A stretch of DNA of 64,000 nt, taken from positions 75,721,751 through 75,785,750 of the forward strand of contig JAYESD010000001.1 of the NCBI GenBank assembly GCA_036927565.1, read 5' to 3'. Source of the stretch: Tuctoria greenei. Its lineage: Eukaryota > Streptophyta > Magnoliopsida > Poales > Poaceae. The notes beneath the pieces are model-generated. The model searched no databases and was not told the DNA's origin. It worked only from the letters and a program-made list of their open reading frames with translations. Within the stretch, counting starts at the first letter, position 1, and each line of letters opens with the position of its first letter. Shown here in pieces: positions 12,687 to 23,693 of the stretch. The translations under genes and the position numbers were made by a program.

Positions 12687-15402
12687 GCTTAACATATGCC
12701 TTGACATGAAGCTGAGCTGGCTGAGATGTATTCAGCTTCACAAGAAGATAATGCTACTGTCTTTTGTTTTTGGGAGTTCCAACTGATGGGATTTTGTCCC
12801 AAGTAAAATATCATCCTAGAAGTACTCTTGCGATTTTCAATATCTCCATCAAAGTCACTATCTGCATAACCATGTATTTTCAGCCCCACTGTGTTCTTTT
12901 TGTAGGTTAGACCATATTCTTAGGTCCTTTGACATATCTCAGAACCTGTTTCATCACGGCCACATGTTCAATTGTAGGAGATTCCATAAAACGACATATA
13001 ATCCCAACAGCATATGTCAAATCTAGCCTAGTGTGTGTCAGATAACGTGAACTTCCAATAATGCTGCAGTATTCGGTATTGTTTACTGAATGTTCTTTAC
13101 TTTCCTTATTCAGCTGCAAACGAGGGTCCATTGAAACTTTAGTTGGGTTGCAGTCTGACATCTCACACTTGTCCAAAACCCTCCTTACATAATCCGTCTG
13201 ACGTATGGTTATTGCATCTTGACTTTGATTTACTTCCATTCCAAGATAGTAACTTAAGAACCCAAGGTCACTCATACAAAAGAGATTCTCCATTTGTTTC
13301 TTAAAAACCTCTATCTCTCTAGCATCCCTTCCTGTGATAATTAGATCGCCACATAGACTCCAACCAACAATCTTCTATCTCCTCGGGTCCTTTTATACAC
13401 TGCATGTTCCAAAAATGATTTTTAAAACTGAGGTATGTCAATATTTTGTCCAGCTTATAGTTCCATGCACAAGGTCCTTGTCTAAGCCCATACAGTGCTT
13501 TGTGTAATCTCATGACTTTATGTTCATCATTCTTGACCTCAAAACCAGGAGCCTGTGTCGCATATACTTCTTCTACGAGATCACCATGAACAATAGCTAA
13601 TTTTACATCCATATGATGGACTTTCCATTTTCCTTGAGCTGCCATTGCTAGCAATAATCTCACTGTTTCAATTCTGGCCATAGGTGCAAAAACTTCTTCA
13701 AAATCAACCCCTTGCTTCTGCACATAACCTTTGGCTACCAGTCTAGCTTTGTGTTTTACAGTAGCCCCTTTGTTGTCTTTCTTTAGTTTAAAAACACATT
13801 TCAGACCAATGGTCGTATGGTCTGCTAGCAAACTTGGCATGGTCCAAGTTTTGTTTCTCCGAATGGAGGAAATTTCTTCTTCCATGGCTTTTCTCCAACT
13901 TGGCAATTTTACAGCATCGAGATAATTTGTTAGTTCTTCTGAACCAAGGAGACATAAGCCTGCTGTTTCAGAGTGAGTAGTGTCTGAGTCCCTGTAGACT
14001 GATGACACTGTGTTCTGAACCTTAAAGGCTGATCGGAGAGAAGTATCCTTCGCCCATTTCTGGTATGTTGTGCAGACCTTGAAAGATAGGGGTATGGGGT
14101 GCATTTGCATCTTCTTCTGCAGGAAGGTTGTTCTTATGATACTGAGAGACTTCAATATTCTCTTCTAACCCCATCTCTGAACTTGTGTAGTCTAGATACA
14201 CAACAGCGAAACTTTGAGAGTTTGTACCTTCACTGGTTGCCTCTCTTTCCCATGGCTAGGCTTGATACTCTTCAAATATCACATCTCTTGGGATATGAAC
14301 CTTCTTAGTTACTAGATCATACATTATAAGCCTTTGAGTGAGATTCAGTTTCATAGCGAATGAAAATCATCTTGATGCTTCGGCCCTCAAGCTTAGTCAA
14401 ATGTGGCAGATTTTTCTTCACATATTCTATGCATTCAAAAACCTTCAGATGGGCTACACTAGGCTTCCTTTCATAGAGTGCTTCATAGGGAGTCTTATTC
14501 GCCACACTCTTTGTAGGAGATCTGTTTAGGAGATAGACTGCTAAAGTTGCAGCCTCCCTCCAAAAACAGTTTGGCATATTCATATTTTTCAGTAGACTTC
14601 TTGCCATTGCTACTGCCGTCTGATTTCTTCTTTCTACCACACTGTTTTTTTTGTGGTGTATAAGGAGCAGTGAGATATCTTTTGATCCCCTTTTCTTTGT
14701 AGAAGTCATTAAACTCTATGGAGCTAAACTCCCCCCTCTGTTGGTTCATAGGGAGAGTATCTTCAGAGACAGTTCTGCCTCTAAGGCCTTTTTTGCTTTT
14801 CTGAAAGCTATGAAAGCCTCATATTTGCTTGCCAAGAGTAAGATCCACATATACCTAGACATGTCATCCACAAGAAGCACAAAATATGATTTCCTAGAGT
14901 TAGTTTCAGGGAAAAGTCTTCTGTTTTGCTTGCTGACAAGACAAGCATCACCGATTCTCTCAACTTGGTTGATTCTGCCATTCCTCTGACTAGCTTTTTA
15001 TCATAGAGATCTTTAGAGCTCGAAAGTGTAAGTGTCAAAATCTTGCATGCCACAACCATGAGTCTTCTGAAGCTTTTGCTTGCCAGCATTGTTGCTTTGC
15101 TCTTTTCAGACATAAGGTGTAAAGTCTGCTGTTGCTGCTTCTTTTAACTCTAGCTAATAGTCTTCCCCCTCTGTCCCAGAGTGTCATTTCTCCATTTTCA
15201 ACCAGCAACTTCCATCCACTTTCCTCAAGCTGTCCAAGACTTATTATATTGCTCCTCAGTTTAGGAATATAGTATACCTCAGTTATAATTATGCTCACCA
15301 TTCTGATTTTCAAATAGAAAACCGAACCCTATCCACATATTTTCACTGATGAGTTATCTACAAACCTAACACTTCCAGTAATCTATGTGTCAAGTTCAGT
15401 AA
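12687..15402 (-). pseudogene. Third Copia element: pol relic (protease to RNase H)
   Basis: From right to left on the minus strand: protease C-terminus (about 15035-15402, with YYIPKLRSNIISLGQL), integrase (14317-15113, with frameshifts), reverse transcriptase (12907-14155, ARLVAKGY, MDVKLAI, ALYGLRQGP) and RNase H (12689-12889, YADSDFDGD, SSCEAEY). The reverse-transcriptase active-site motif near 13344-13356 is destroyed by a one-base deletion in what should be YVDD. No gag or LTR is seen. The left edge coincides with the CACTA end, so that element or a deletion truncated it. Confidence 0.9.
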
Positions 15403-15903
15403 AGAAGCCTCAAAAACTCCCTCGATAGAGAAACAATCTAATGGAGAAACTCATGTGTGCAACTATGTTAAATGTGTCCAACCGTGACTAAACCAGTAGA
15501 GATTATAGAAAAACAACTGACAAAGCTAATGCAACAAGAATCACGTCGAAACATTGAGTAGGACTCGAGTTATGACTAAAAGGTTGAGCAAAGGTCAATC
15601 TGTTCTACCAAAAAGATCAGTTAATCTGCAAAGAAACTCTTGTACCATGAAAACCATAAGTTCGTTGACCATGATATTTTCATAGATGATAGAATATTTA
15701 TTTTTGAATCCAACACAAAAATGAATCACAGTAATTGGATCAGTAAAATGTGAGTTATGGTAAAAAGATCAAACTAACATCAGGTTGCATAGAAACACGA
15801 CGAGAAAAGCTTAATAAAAACAAGCTGAATGATCATGACTCAAAAGCTTTTCACAAACTATAAATTTAATACTAATTTTTTGATTGTTTTATTTCACTAT
15901 CCA
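15403..15903. other. No gene seen
   Basis: AT-rich, stops in all frames, between the Copia relic and the plastid-derived insert. Nothing recognised. Confidence 0.5.
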
Positions 15904-16163
15904 TAATAGTGCGGAAAGAAATCCCGGAGAAAGAGTGGCCTGGCCTTGAGTTTCTCTTCCCTTTGCCATAGGATTCGTTAATTCTCTTTCTCGACAAGGC
16001 GGCGAAGGGATATAACTCAGCGGTAGAGTGTCACCTTGATGTGGCGGAAGTCATCAGTTTGAGCCTAATTATCCCTAAACCCAATGTCAATTTTTTCTAT
16101 TTTGACTTACTTCCTCACCACGATCGAACGGAAATAGATAAGAGGCTTGATGGATTTATCATC
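15904..16163 (+). other. Plastid-derived nuclear insert (trnV-GAC region)
   Basis: From remembered plastid sequence, this matches the region upstream of rrn16: AGTGCGGAAAGAA, the trnV-GAC gene, then CCCTAAACCCAATGT and TTTCTATTTTGACTT, and a GATAAGAGGCT segment. Numerous substitutions show it is not the plastid genome itself but an old transfer. Grass mitochondrial genomes carry the same plastid segment, so a mitochondrial relay is possible. Confidence 0.85.
16006..16077 (+). pseudogene. trnV: Decayed plastid tRNA-Val (trnV-GAC)
   Basis: 72 nt, from AGGGATATAACTCAG to GATTATCCCTA-like TAATTATCCCTA. The anticodon loop reads TTGATGT where plastid trnV has TTGACGT, so GAC has become GAT. The anticodon stem also has a T-to-C change (GGTGG to GGCGG) that breaks one pair, and the T-loop TTCGAG is TTTGAG. 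It is a relic, not a working tRNA gene. Confidence 0.85.
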
Positions 16164-18544
16164 AAAACACAAGAGAGGCAGTTGCTTGCCGTGAATCCAC
16201 GAAGCACTTACCTCATTGCTTATATAACCAACCCTCATGCAAATCTAATCCAACTAGGACTTCTGACTCTTACTTGGACTCAACTAAAACTTTGCATAAT
16301 TGCTTAGGACTCCTCCATACATAGATAGAAGCAATACTAAGACTTTCAAACAACTTAGGAACATCCCCACACATCCCCAAAAAACCTTTATTTTGTGCCT
16401 TTCTCTACACGAAATTAAATCATATTCAACTAAAATCTTTCCATAAACACACCATGACCGCCTAAGCTTCACTCTGAGCGCGCAAACCAGCCAGTTGGAC
16501 CTTTCTAACCATATCTCCTCATCTAAATATTTTTACCGTGTCTTAGAACAATGTTGTCACATCTATGCACCTCTTGCACACATGCAGACACATTCGCAAA
16601 TGTCCATGATATCTTCATACGCACTGTTCTTAACTCAAACCTGTTGTGTGACCTTTTGTTTCGCCTCAACCACAATTCCTCCTGAACTTGGCTGTTTAAC
16701 TTCATCTTCTCTCTAAGATTAGTTCAAGGATCACCATCACCAGTCATGTCTTGATCTCAAGAAACACGTGCACATGAAAAAACAACCAATTCTTGCGAAC
16801 CCAAGTCCTCGACTTGACTCTTATTAGTTCGATAATCACAACACCTTACGTGAGGGCCTCACGTAAGCCTGTTGCACAATATAACAATAACCTTTTTCAC
16901 CATAACCACCAAAACACATAAAACTTAGTACATAAGTACTCAACAAACTCTCCCAAAACTAAAAGACATGACCAGAACAGCTACCGTGTTAAACCCAAAA
17001 TGATCAGATTGGACAGTCCAATCTATCATGCTGCTAATCAAACCGTTCAGTTTGTATAATTTGAGTTGCTGTCTCAGTGCAGCTCTCATGACTTTCAGTT
17101 CAAACAGCGCGAATTGCACTCCCACAATAGAAATCAACTACTTTGGACATTCCGAACTGTTCACTGCAGGTATGTCCAAAACTTTACATGTAAAATCTCA
17201 ATTTTAACATATTTGCTAATATATTCAGCACTCACAGTCTCACAACAATTCTCATCCTAAACAAACAATTCACGATTACAAAACCACCATTGCAGTTTTA
17301 GTTTGGATCCATTAATTACTATGGTACTCTGCAATACTTTGGATAAGATGATATATTTTAGAATACTATTACATCCACAATGAGTTAAAATGGCAGGCGA
17401 AGCACCCATGCATGGATAGTGGTGGCACACTCCCATGCCCATGAGCTAGTGCTTGTTCCAGCCACGGACAACAGGCGGGAAACACATCTCACACTCGTCG
17501 CCTGTGGATAATTCATGCTCTGTAGACATGCAAGTGTGCCAGCCGCAAGGATTTTGATAGGACATAATTATCATCACAATTTTGCATGCAAGGGAGAACA
17601 TGTTTTATCGTTAACAAAATAAACAAACAACATATGAGATAAATATGGAATTTCAAGAAAAAAAATTCTGCCACTAACATCATCGAAAAGAGTATGTGGT
17701 CCTCATAAAGTCAAATTCAGCCCAATTTGTGGAAAAAGGGAAGTAATGATCCAGCCCACTTTGTTCCATTGCCACAGCAAAGAAGCCTACTATAGAGGTT
17801 GAGCTTGTTCAGGCGCTATAGGCTAAAGCAGGCCACAGGCTAGAGAGGACGTCACACACTGGCATATCCTATACGTAGCACATCCAACAGAGGTCGATTG
17901 ATAGATCGCTTTGAGATTTGGACGCCTTACATAATTTGATGTCACTTGTTCTCCTCCTTCCGCCAGCTCTCCATGACATCGATGCTGTTCTTCACTGTCA
18001 GACCCCAATGAGGTTAGGGTTAGGGGGCCATGTTTTGGGTTTGAGGGGAACATCCATGCCTCCCATCAATAAAAAAGATTTCGGTTTGATTATCCTGACC
18101 CAGAGGTGGGAGGTGGTGGCAGCGGTGCGGCAATTGCGCCACCGGCCGCAGAAAGGTAGGAGGGCATGCTACTTTCTTAAGGCAATAGAATTATTGATGG
18201 AGTACTTTTGAGAGTTTTTTGGATGTACTAACGAGCTGTGCCCGGGAGCAAAGGTTGGACGGAGTACATGCAAACCATAACTATATATCAACTGAATTGT
18301 GGAAATTATTTAAGAACTGACCAACATCCCAAAACTACATCATCGAATAAAATTTCTCAACGCACTAGAGTTTGTACATAATTAAATAAATATGATAATC
18401 ATTAGGTAATCACCTTGAGGTTGATGAGGAGATCATCATGATACTGAAGTGGACATCGAATTATCATAGCCCACACAAAGTTTATTGTTTTCGTAGTAAT
18501 TAATAATTGCTACTTGGAGAACTATAAGCATGTCACCCATCTAA
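16164..18544. other. Intergenic; no gene recognised
   Basis: About 2.4 kb of AT-rich sequence with only short frames. No transposase, LTR, tRNA or host-protein similarity that I can see. Confidence 0.5.
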
Positions 18545-19218
18545 GGCCCTGCGTACTTGAATCCTTGGCTTCCCTCCAAATAGCGTTGTCACTCACGGTC
18601 TCTTTAATAATCTTGGGGGTTAGTTCAGTCTTCCTCTTTTAGTCCCTCTGCTGTTAGTCCAGTCTTCCTCTTTTAGTCCCTCTCGCTCTGAGGTAGTTTC
18701 TTCCCGATGTTTTTCATGTAAGTTAATGAACTGTAAAACTTATGATGTAATCTGCTCTCTTAATGAATGGCAGCTCTCTTGCCTAGCTTTTCAAAAAAAA
18801 AAAAAAAAATCTTAGGGGTTGTGAAGTCAAAGTCTGCAGCTGAGAAGGTAGACCGGTATTCTGGATTCCCCTGAAGGAACCTATTGACATCGGGTACCCT
18901 TGCAATTTTCTTATTTGGCATTTCATAGTAAACATCTGTTTTAGACAAATTATTCCTCATAATCACTAGTCTCCTAGTCTTTGGTGGAGATTTGGGAATG
19001 CCGGGCTTGTCCATGATCCAAACACAACTCGTGTCCTAGTGAATGTCTTCTAGATGCTCACATGAGCGGTCAAATCTTCCAGTACAGTACCATGGATTCT
19101 TAGTATAGTCTTGACGAATTGTTTCATATTCTTCTTTTGTTGCAATCTTACGCCATTTGTTACATTTGCAGCACTTGACAGTGTACAAAGTTATAGAATC
19201 TTTCCAGCCTTGCTTCCT
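18545..19218 (-). pseudogene. CW zinc finger + methyl-CpG-binding domain gene fragment
   Basis: The minus strand has a splice acceptor (TTATTTCAG) at 19219-19220, then an exon encoding a CW zinc finger (VKCCKCNKWRKI, PWYC, SCEHLED), directly followed by an MBD (DKPGIPKSPPKTRRLVIMR, KTDVYYEMP, NPEYR, ADFDFTTPKI). This domain order is that of plant MBD2/MBD4-like nuclear proteins. One in-frame TAG at 19036-19038 separates the two domains. The exon is then split by a LINE and resumes at 18608 (IKETVSDNAIW). The upstream exons are not clearly visible; a Gypsy LTR begins at 19785. Retention of an intron boundary argues for a DNA-level copy or an ancestral gene, not a processed one. Confidence 0.82.
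18622..18807 (+). mobile_element. 5'-truncated LINE (L1-type) inserted in the MBD gene
   Basis: Ends in a 17-A tail (18793-18809) after an L1-like 3' end (TTAATGAATGGCAGCTCTCTTGCC). It is flanked by 13-bp duplications AATCTTGGGGGTT (18609-18621) and AATCTTAGGGGTT (18808-18820), one mismatch, both from the MBD exon, where they encode TPKI. Only about 185 bp remain. The body holds a roughly 28-bp direct repeat (AGTCTTCCTCTTTTAGTCCC twice). Confidence 0.82.
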
Positions 19219-19784
19219 CTGAAATAAAAAACACCAAATAAGCATAACCAGCCCATAAAATGAATACATATAAAACAGCATGTTAGTGCCAAAGGCACAT
19301 GTTTTAATCAATGAGAATGGTGAGATACCCTTATTTGCATTAAGCACCATAGAAAAAAATGAAGTTATTCCTTCCACTATAGTAGAGCTGGTTGCTCATG
19401 TGCTCGCAATTATACAAAACGTGTTGTATTTCCTTGAAAAATGCAACTATAACAAAATCAATTTATAAAAGATTCAACTCCTAGTTTATTTTTCTACCAC
19501 TGCAGAGTCAAAAAAGGATTCTACAGGAGTAAAAAAAAATGTTCATGACCATCTACGAATAACAGAATGACAAAGAAAAATTGAATTATATTGTTGCAGA
19601 CTAAGTGTCTCCCATGGTAATACTTGCTTTTGCACTGGATGGGGTACTAGAGATTTTTTCATAGATTTCTTGTGCTCAACAATAACTCAAATAAATAACT
19701 TCTGTATCTTTGTAGGACAGATTTGCGTGTTTGCCACTCGTTTCATTGGTCTTTGATAGTTTGATGACACTGTGACAACATATC
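19219..19784. other. Probable intron/upstream part of the MBD gene; nothing certain
   Basis: AT-rich and intron-like on the minus strand. A short exon-like stretch (KLSKTNETSGKHANLSYK) lies at about 19696-19765 but I cannot tie it to the gene with confidence. Confidence 0.35.
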
Positions 19785-20722
19785 TGTCGGTGTTTTTGAA
19801 CGGGGTTTCCCTTACCCACCGCTAGCAAGATGAATGTGGTTGGGCTCGACATTACTGGGCCTCCCAGAAAAAGATTTGAGACATGGAGCCTTTTATGCTC
19901 AATCGGGTTGGGGGCATCTGTCCCCCAACCCGGCCACATTACCTCTATCGGATTGGGGTCCGGCTCGGGGAAGAACGCTCAACCCTCCATCAGCTCTCAC
20001 AGGTCGGGGATCAACTAACCCAAGCTGGAACTGCCCCTGACCTTTTCAGATCGTATTAAGCTTCTTGTGGAAGGCTACTCAACTTGCAACTCGAGTATGG
20101 GAGTGACAATACATGGAGTAACGGCCGTGCACTCGAGTACATGGACGCGACGAACAGTGAAAAGACAAGAGGTATCTGTTGTGCTTGGGGAGCCTGCAGA
20201 TAGCATCGTGAACAGTGTGTGTGTGAAGCAACACGAATAAGTAGAGGGTCCTTTTAAAGGACATCCTAACTACACTCAACTCCCAGAGTTTGGCAATAAA
20301 AGATGAGCAGATACCTGTCTCACCAAGCACCCCGTCCAACCCACCTTGTGAGAGCTCGCTTGGGCCAATAAAAGGGAAACCTCAGGGTCGGAAGAGAGAG
20401 AGAGAGAGGAAAAAAGGGGAGAAAATGGAACAAGGAAGAAGAAAAAGGTGGAAGAGGAAGAAAGAGGAGAGAACAGTAAGAGATGTAGAGGGATCTCCTG
20501 AGATATTGCTTGTAATCAGCACTACCATTCCTTAGACAATCCACACAGACAAGCAGGACGTAAGGCTATTAGCCACAGAGCGGCCCGAACCTGGGTAAAA
20601 TCATCGCCTCCATGACTCAGTTTTGCATGTGATCCCACAAACACTATGAAGGTTGTGTGCCCTACTCAAATCATAAAAATGGCGGTTTAGTAACCATTGT
20701 ATATTGATTCTACACTTCAACA
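19785..20722 (+). repeat. Gypsy LTR
   Basis: Begins TGTCGGTGTTTTTGAACG and ends TTCAACA, 938 bp, followed by a degenerate primer site (GTGCGCTGGTTAGG versus the usual TGGCGCGCCAGGTAGG). A GA-rich stretch lies at 20391-20480. Confidence 0.78.
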
Positions 20723-21773
20723 TTGAGTGCGCTGGTTAGGAGGACGCCGAGTTTTTATGAGCATGAACACCAAGTCTCTGAACCTTCGCCATGGGAGGCA
20801 AAAAGCTTCCGAGTCTCCCCCAGCCGGAGGTCTGGGCCTCATCCCCGGGTGCTCCATCATATCATCATTGTCTTTGAGAGAAAGGTATGGAGAGTCCCTA
20901 ACCTACATGTACGGCTCTCATCCTTTTCCACGTGGAGGGCAAGACGCTCGGATGGGCCTTTGAGCGCATGCGTGAACGACACAGTGAGTTGTACGGTAGA
21001 AGCCCCACCACGGTGGTGTCTGGTGCATGATAGTTTCACCAAACATGGACTTAGTGCCACGAGTTTGGGAACCAATCATGTGTCCCCCACGTTTGATGCT
21101 GCCGCCAAGGCATTATCACCCCATTTGCAGGTAGTGGTGTGGCCTCGTGATTTCCGGCTAAACCTACGAAGTCGCTACAACAGCTCAATGTTGCCATCAA
21201 GATTCCTCCGAATATATCTGTAGGCAACCAACACCATCGGTGAATCTGCTTCCTCACCGCTCTCGTTGGGTCAGCCCACCGTTGGTTGGCAGGTCTCCCC
21301 TCAGGATCAATCCCAACGTGCGGGGGTGGGGGAGGGGGAACTTTGCCGGGCTTTCTTGGCCCACTTTCGAGGAACAGCGAAAGAGCATAGGACACCTGTG
21401 ATGGGAGTTTCATAAAAAAACGCGATCATGGCAACGACACGACTACCAGTTCCTCAAGAATTGGGCAAAACACCAGAGGGTTCCCCAACCACCCATGTAA
21501 TGGGAACGAGAAGGCTCATCGGTCTCTGTTCTTTTGGACCAACTGTCATTGGGAAAAAAATGAAGAGTAGCTAGGGGCTCGCCAAGGCATCATTGTTCAA
21601 CTCGGGGTTTCAACGTTGATGAATGCCTCAGCTAGAGAGAGGGCGCATCGAGCCACCTGGCTTGCTGGTAACACCAAGACTCACAACTTTGTTTGTCTTG
21701 TGTGCAACTATTTAATATGTTGCTATGTATGTTGTAGCTTTCATTTATATATGTGCTTATGCCCTGTTTGGAG
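20723..21773 (+). mobile_element. Interior of a Gypsy element, probably non-autonomous
   Basis: Starts with the leader GAGCATGAACACCAAGTCTC commonly found after the primer site of such Gypsy elements. The frames that follow are short, Arg/Pro-rich and broken, and I see no gag or pol domain. It is cut at 21774-21776 by the 18.5-kb CACTA insertion. Confidence 0.55.
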
Positions 21774-21776
21774 TGT
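21774..21776. repeat. Target-site duplication TGT, left
   Basis: TGT immediately before CACTAC, matched at 40329-40331. Confidence 0.85.
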
Positions 21777-22200
21777 CACTACTACAAAAAGCATTTTTAC
21801 AGGCGCCTCAATTTTCAAACACAGGCGGTCCTTAAAAATATGCAACTGTGATGACGAATGATATAATAACCGCCTGTGATGAAAGAACAACACAGGCGGA
21901 TTTTAAAAAATAACCGCCGGTGAAAATACATGATCTTCTTAGACGGTTATTACTTAAAAACCGCCTGCAATAGATTAACATCACAGACGGATTTTAAGAA
22001 ACAACCGTCTAGGTAAATACATGATCTTCACAGAAGGTTATTTATTAAGAACCGCCTGTAATGTAATGGACTTCACAGGCGGTTCTTAATTAACAACAGC
22101 CTGAGAAGATCATGTATTTTCACCGGCGGTCATTGTGTAAGAACCGTATGTAGTTGTTCAATTATCACAAACGGTTTTCATTGAAATTACAGGGATGTAG
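21777..22200. repeat. Left terminal and subterminal repeats of the CACTA element
   Basis: Terminal CACTACTACAA, then about ten copies of ACAGGCGGTT and the inverse AACCGCCTGT, often paired as hairpins. These are expected transposase-binding sites. Confidence 0.85.
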
Positions 22201-22512
22201 TCATTGCAATTATCACAACCGTATGTAGTCATTGCAGGGAAAATTATATCAGGAAAAAACACAGATGAGCGGATACTAGTACAGTAATGCATTATAGGAA
22301 ATGCTCGATCACCAGTGAGGCTAGCTTAATTGTGATAATACAACATTAGAGGCTTTACAATTGTTCAAAGATAACATCTTTACACACTGAGCACAAGTTT
22401 AAGTGAGCCTCTCTCTGTAACAGCTGCAAACAACGACGATGAAGCGCCCTATCAAGTAGAAACCAAAAATCATGCTACATTCATTATAGATCGACGATGA
22501 AGCTCCCATCGA
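22201..22512. other. 3' side of the UBC9-like gene; no other gene
   Basis: AT-rich sequence between subterminal repeats and the stop codon; likely 3' untranslated region. Confidence 0.5.
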
Positions 22513-23350
22513 TCAATCTAAATTGTACCGTCCTGCTTGCTCCCGAACACGTCTCTTATATTCCGCTGGATCCTGAAAATATTGATATTATTTAAATTAA
22601 CAAATGTTGAAGGAGGAATGAATAACCTACATTGGTCACTAAGTCAAAGTGTCATCTAACCTTGATAAGTAGATTATAGCAATCATTTTCAACATCGGAC
22701 ACATTTGGCTGATGCAGCAAACACTGAACTTCAAGTAGTATAGTTTTGATTGTAAAAGCACTACACCACCCCTACGAAATATAATTTAAGGAATTTAAGA
22801 AATCAGTTCAAATAAGTTCGACAACAATTAAGTAATAATTACATGAGCAAAATAGGTCTATCTTACAATCTCTTGATCAAGAATCCCGATGCAGAGTGCT
22901 CCCGAATGATGGACATTTGGGTGGAAGAACCCACTTGGAAAGGCGCATCTTGGAGGCACCAAGGGATAGTCCTGAGAGAAGGAGATTGTCAGGGGGTAGT
23001 AACCATCTTCCCATTTAGTCTACAAAAGAAATTTATTAATAGGAGGACGATGGTTAAACTCATATTGTGCTTGTTCTTCATGACTTACCCCTTCTTTACC
23101 GGGGATGATGCACTGCCACTTCAATAAATCTCCCGATTCAGGCTTCACAGAGAAACCCTACGCAGAGAAATTGAAAATACCAGAAACAAACAAGACAGAA
23201 AAACAAACTACAGTTAAGTTCATCAGTCCATTACAGATACATATGTATATACAACTATGCGACCGGTGTGCTATATGTACATACATGGGGATGGTTCTTG
23301 CGCCACGCCAAGTGCTCCTCCTTCAATCGGCTACACGCCCGAGACATCAT
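22513..23350 (-). CDS. UBC9-like SUMO-conjugating enzyme (E2), complete, five exons, inside CACTA
   Basis: Exons on the minus strand: 23350-23285, 23157-23089, 23019-22867, 22771-22661, 22572-22513; each intron is GT-AG and all are phase 0. The product is 152 residues with no internal stop. It follows UBC9/SCE1 along its whole length: N-terminal LAWRKNHPHGF, IPGKEGTKWEDGYYPLT, FFHPNV (HPN at 78-80), SGALC with the catalytic Cys at 88 (codon 22891-22893), and DPAEYKRRVREQA at the C-terminus. Asp122 aligns with the catalytic-site Asp127 of human UBC9, while the residue matching Tyr87 is His82. UBC9 accepts SUMO from the E1 and passes it to lysines of nuclear proteins, many of them chromatin factors. 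An upstream second ATG follows at once (MMS). Its promoter module is shared with the transposase gene. Homology is strong; activity is inferred. Confidence 0.88.
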
Positions 23351-23559
23351 TATTTGAAAGACCAAACTTCCAAATTATTGAGTCCAATCGCATATGTACA
23401 CAAATGCAAAAGGACACAATCCATATACGAACACACAAAACTGGCAGCTTATGAAAATATACAAAGAAAAAGGTAGCATGCAATGCATAGTAAGGAAACT
23501 ATGCGAATTTTCTTAGATACCTCATGGCGCGATGTGGGACTGGCAGAGGCGTGCCTCCG

Positions 23560-23690
23560 CAGGGTCTTTATATAGGCGTCATTTTTTCATAGGAGGTTTT
23601 TAAATTTTTCACAGGCGGTTGGTACTTAATAACCGTTCGAGAAGATGTTTATCTCAGGCGTGTTTTACTTACCAACTGCCTCTGATGCTG
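23560..23690 (-). promoter_or_regulatory. Promoter module of the UBC9-like gene
   Basis: The minus strand has TATATAAA (23567-23574) followed upstream by GACGCC..., AAACCTCC and GGCGGTT-type repeats. The same series occurs before TNP2 (29649-29860) and the 140-residue gene (33199-33330). The leader between here and the ATG (23351-23560) also matches the region 29330-29640 upstream of TNP2. Confidence 0.7.
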
Positions 23691-23693
23691 CTA

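Noticed and set aside
5700..15402. Idea that the Copia pieces at 5700-8304 and 12687-15402 are one element
   Set aside because: Both are minus-strand, but the 5' LTR at 8304 faces left, so its pol must lie left of 5700. The piece at 12687 has its 5' side to the right.
16006..16077. Functional nuclear tRNA gene
   Set aside because: The sequence is plastid-type with a changed anticodon, a broken stem pair and no nuclear A/B-box consensus that I can support.
20290..20535. Frames in the GA-rich part of the Gypsy LTR
   Set aside because: Low-complexity Arg/Lys/Glu translation inside an LTR; no start context or domain.
22513..23350. UBC9-like gene as a processed retrocopy
   Set aside because: Four introns with correct splice sites are present, so capture was at DNA level.
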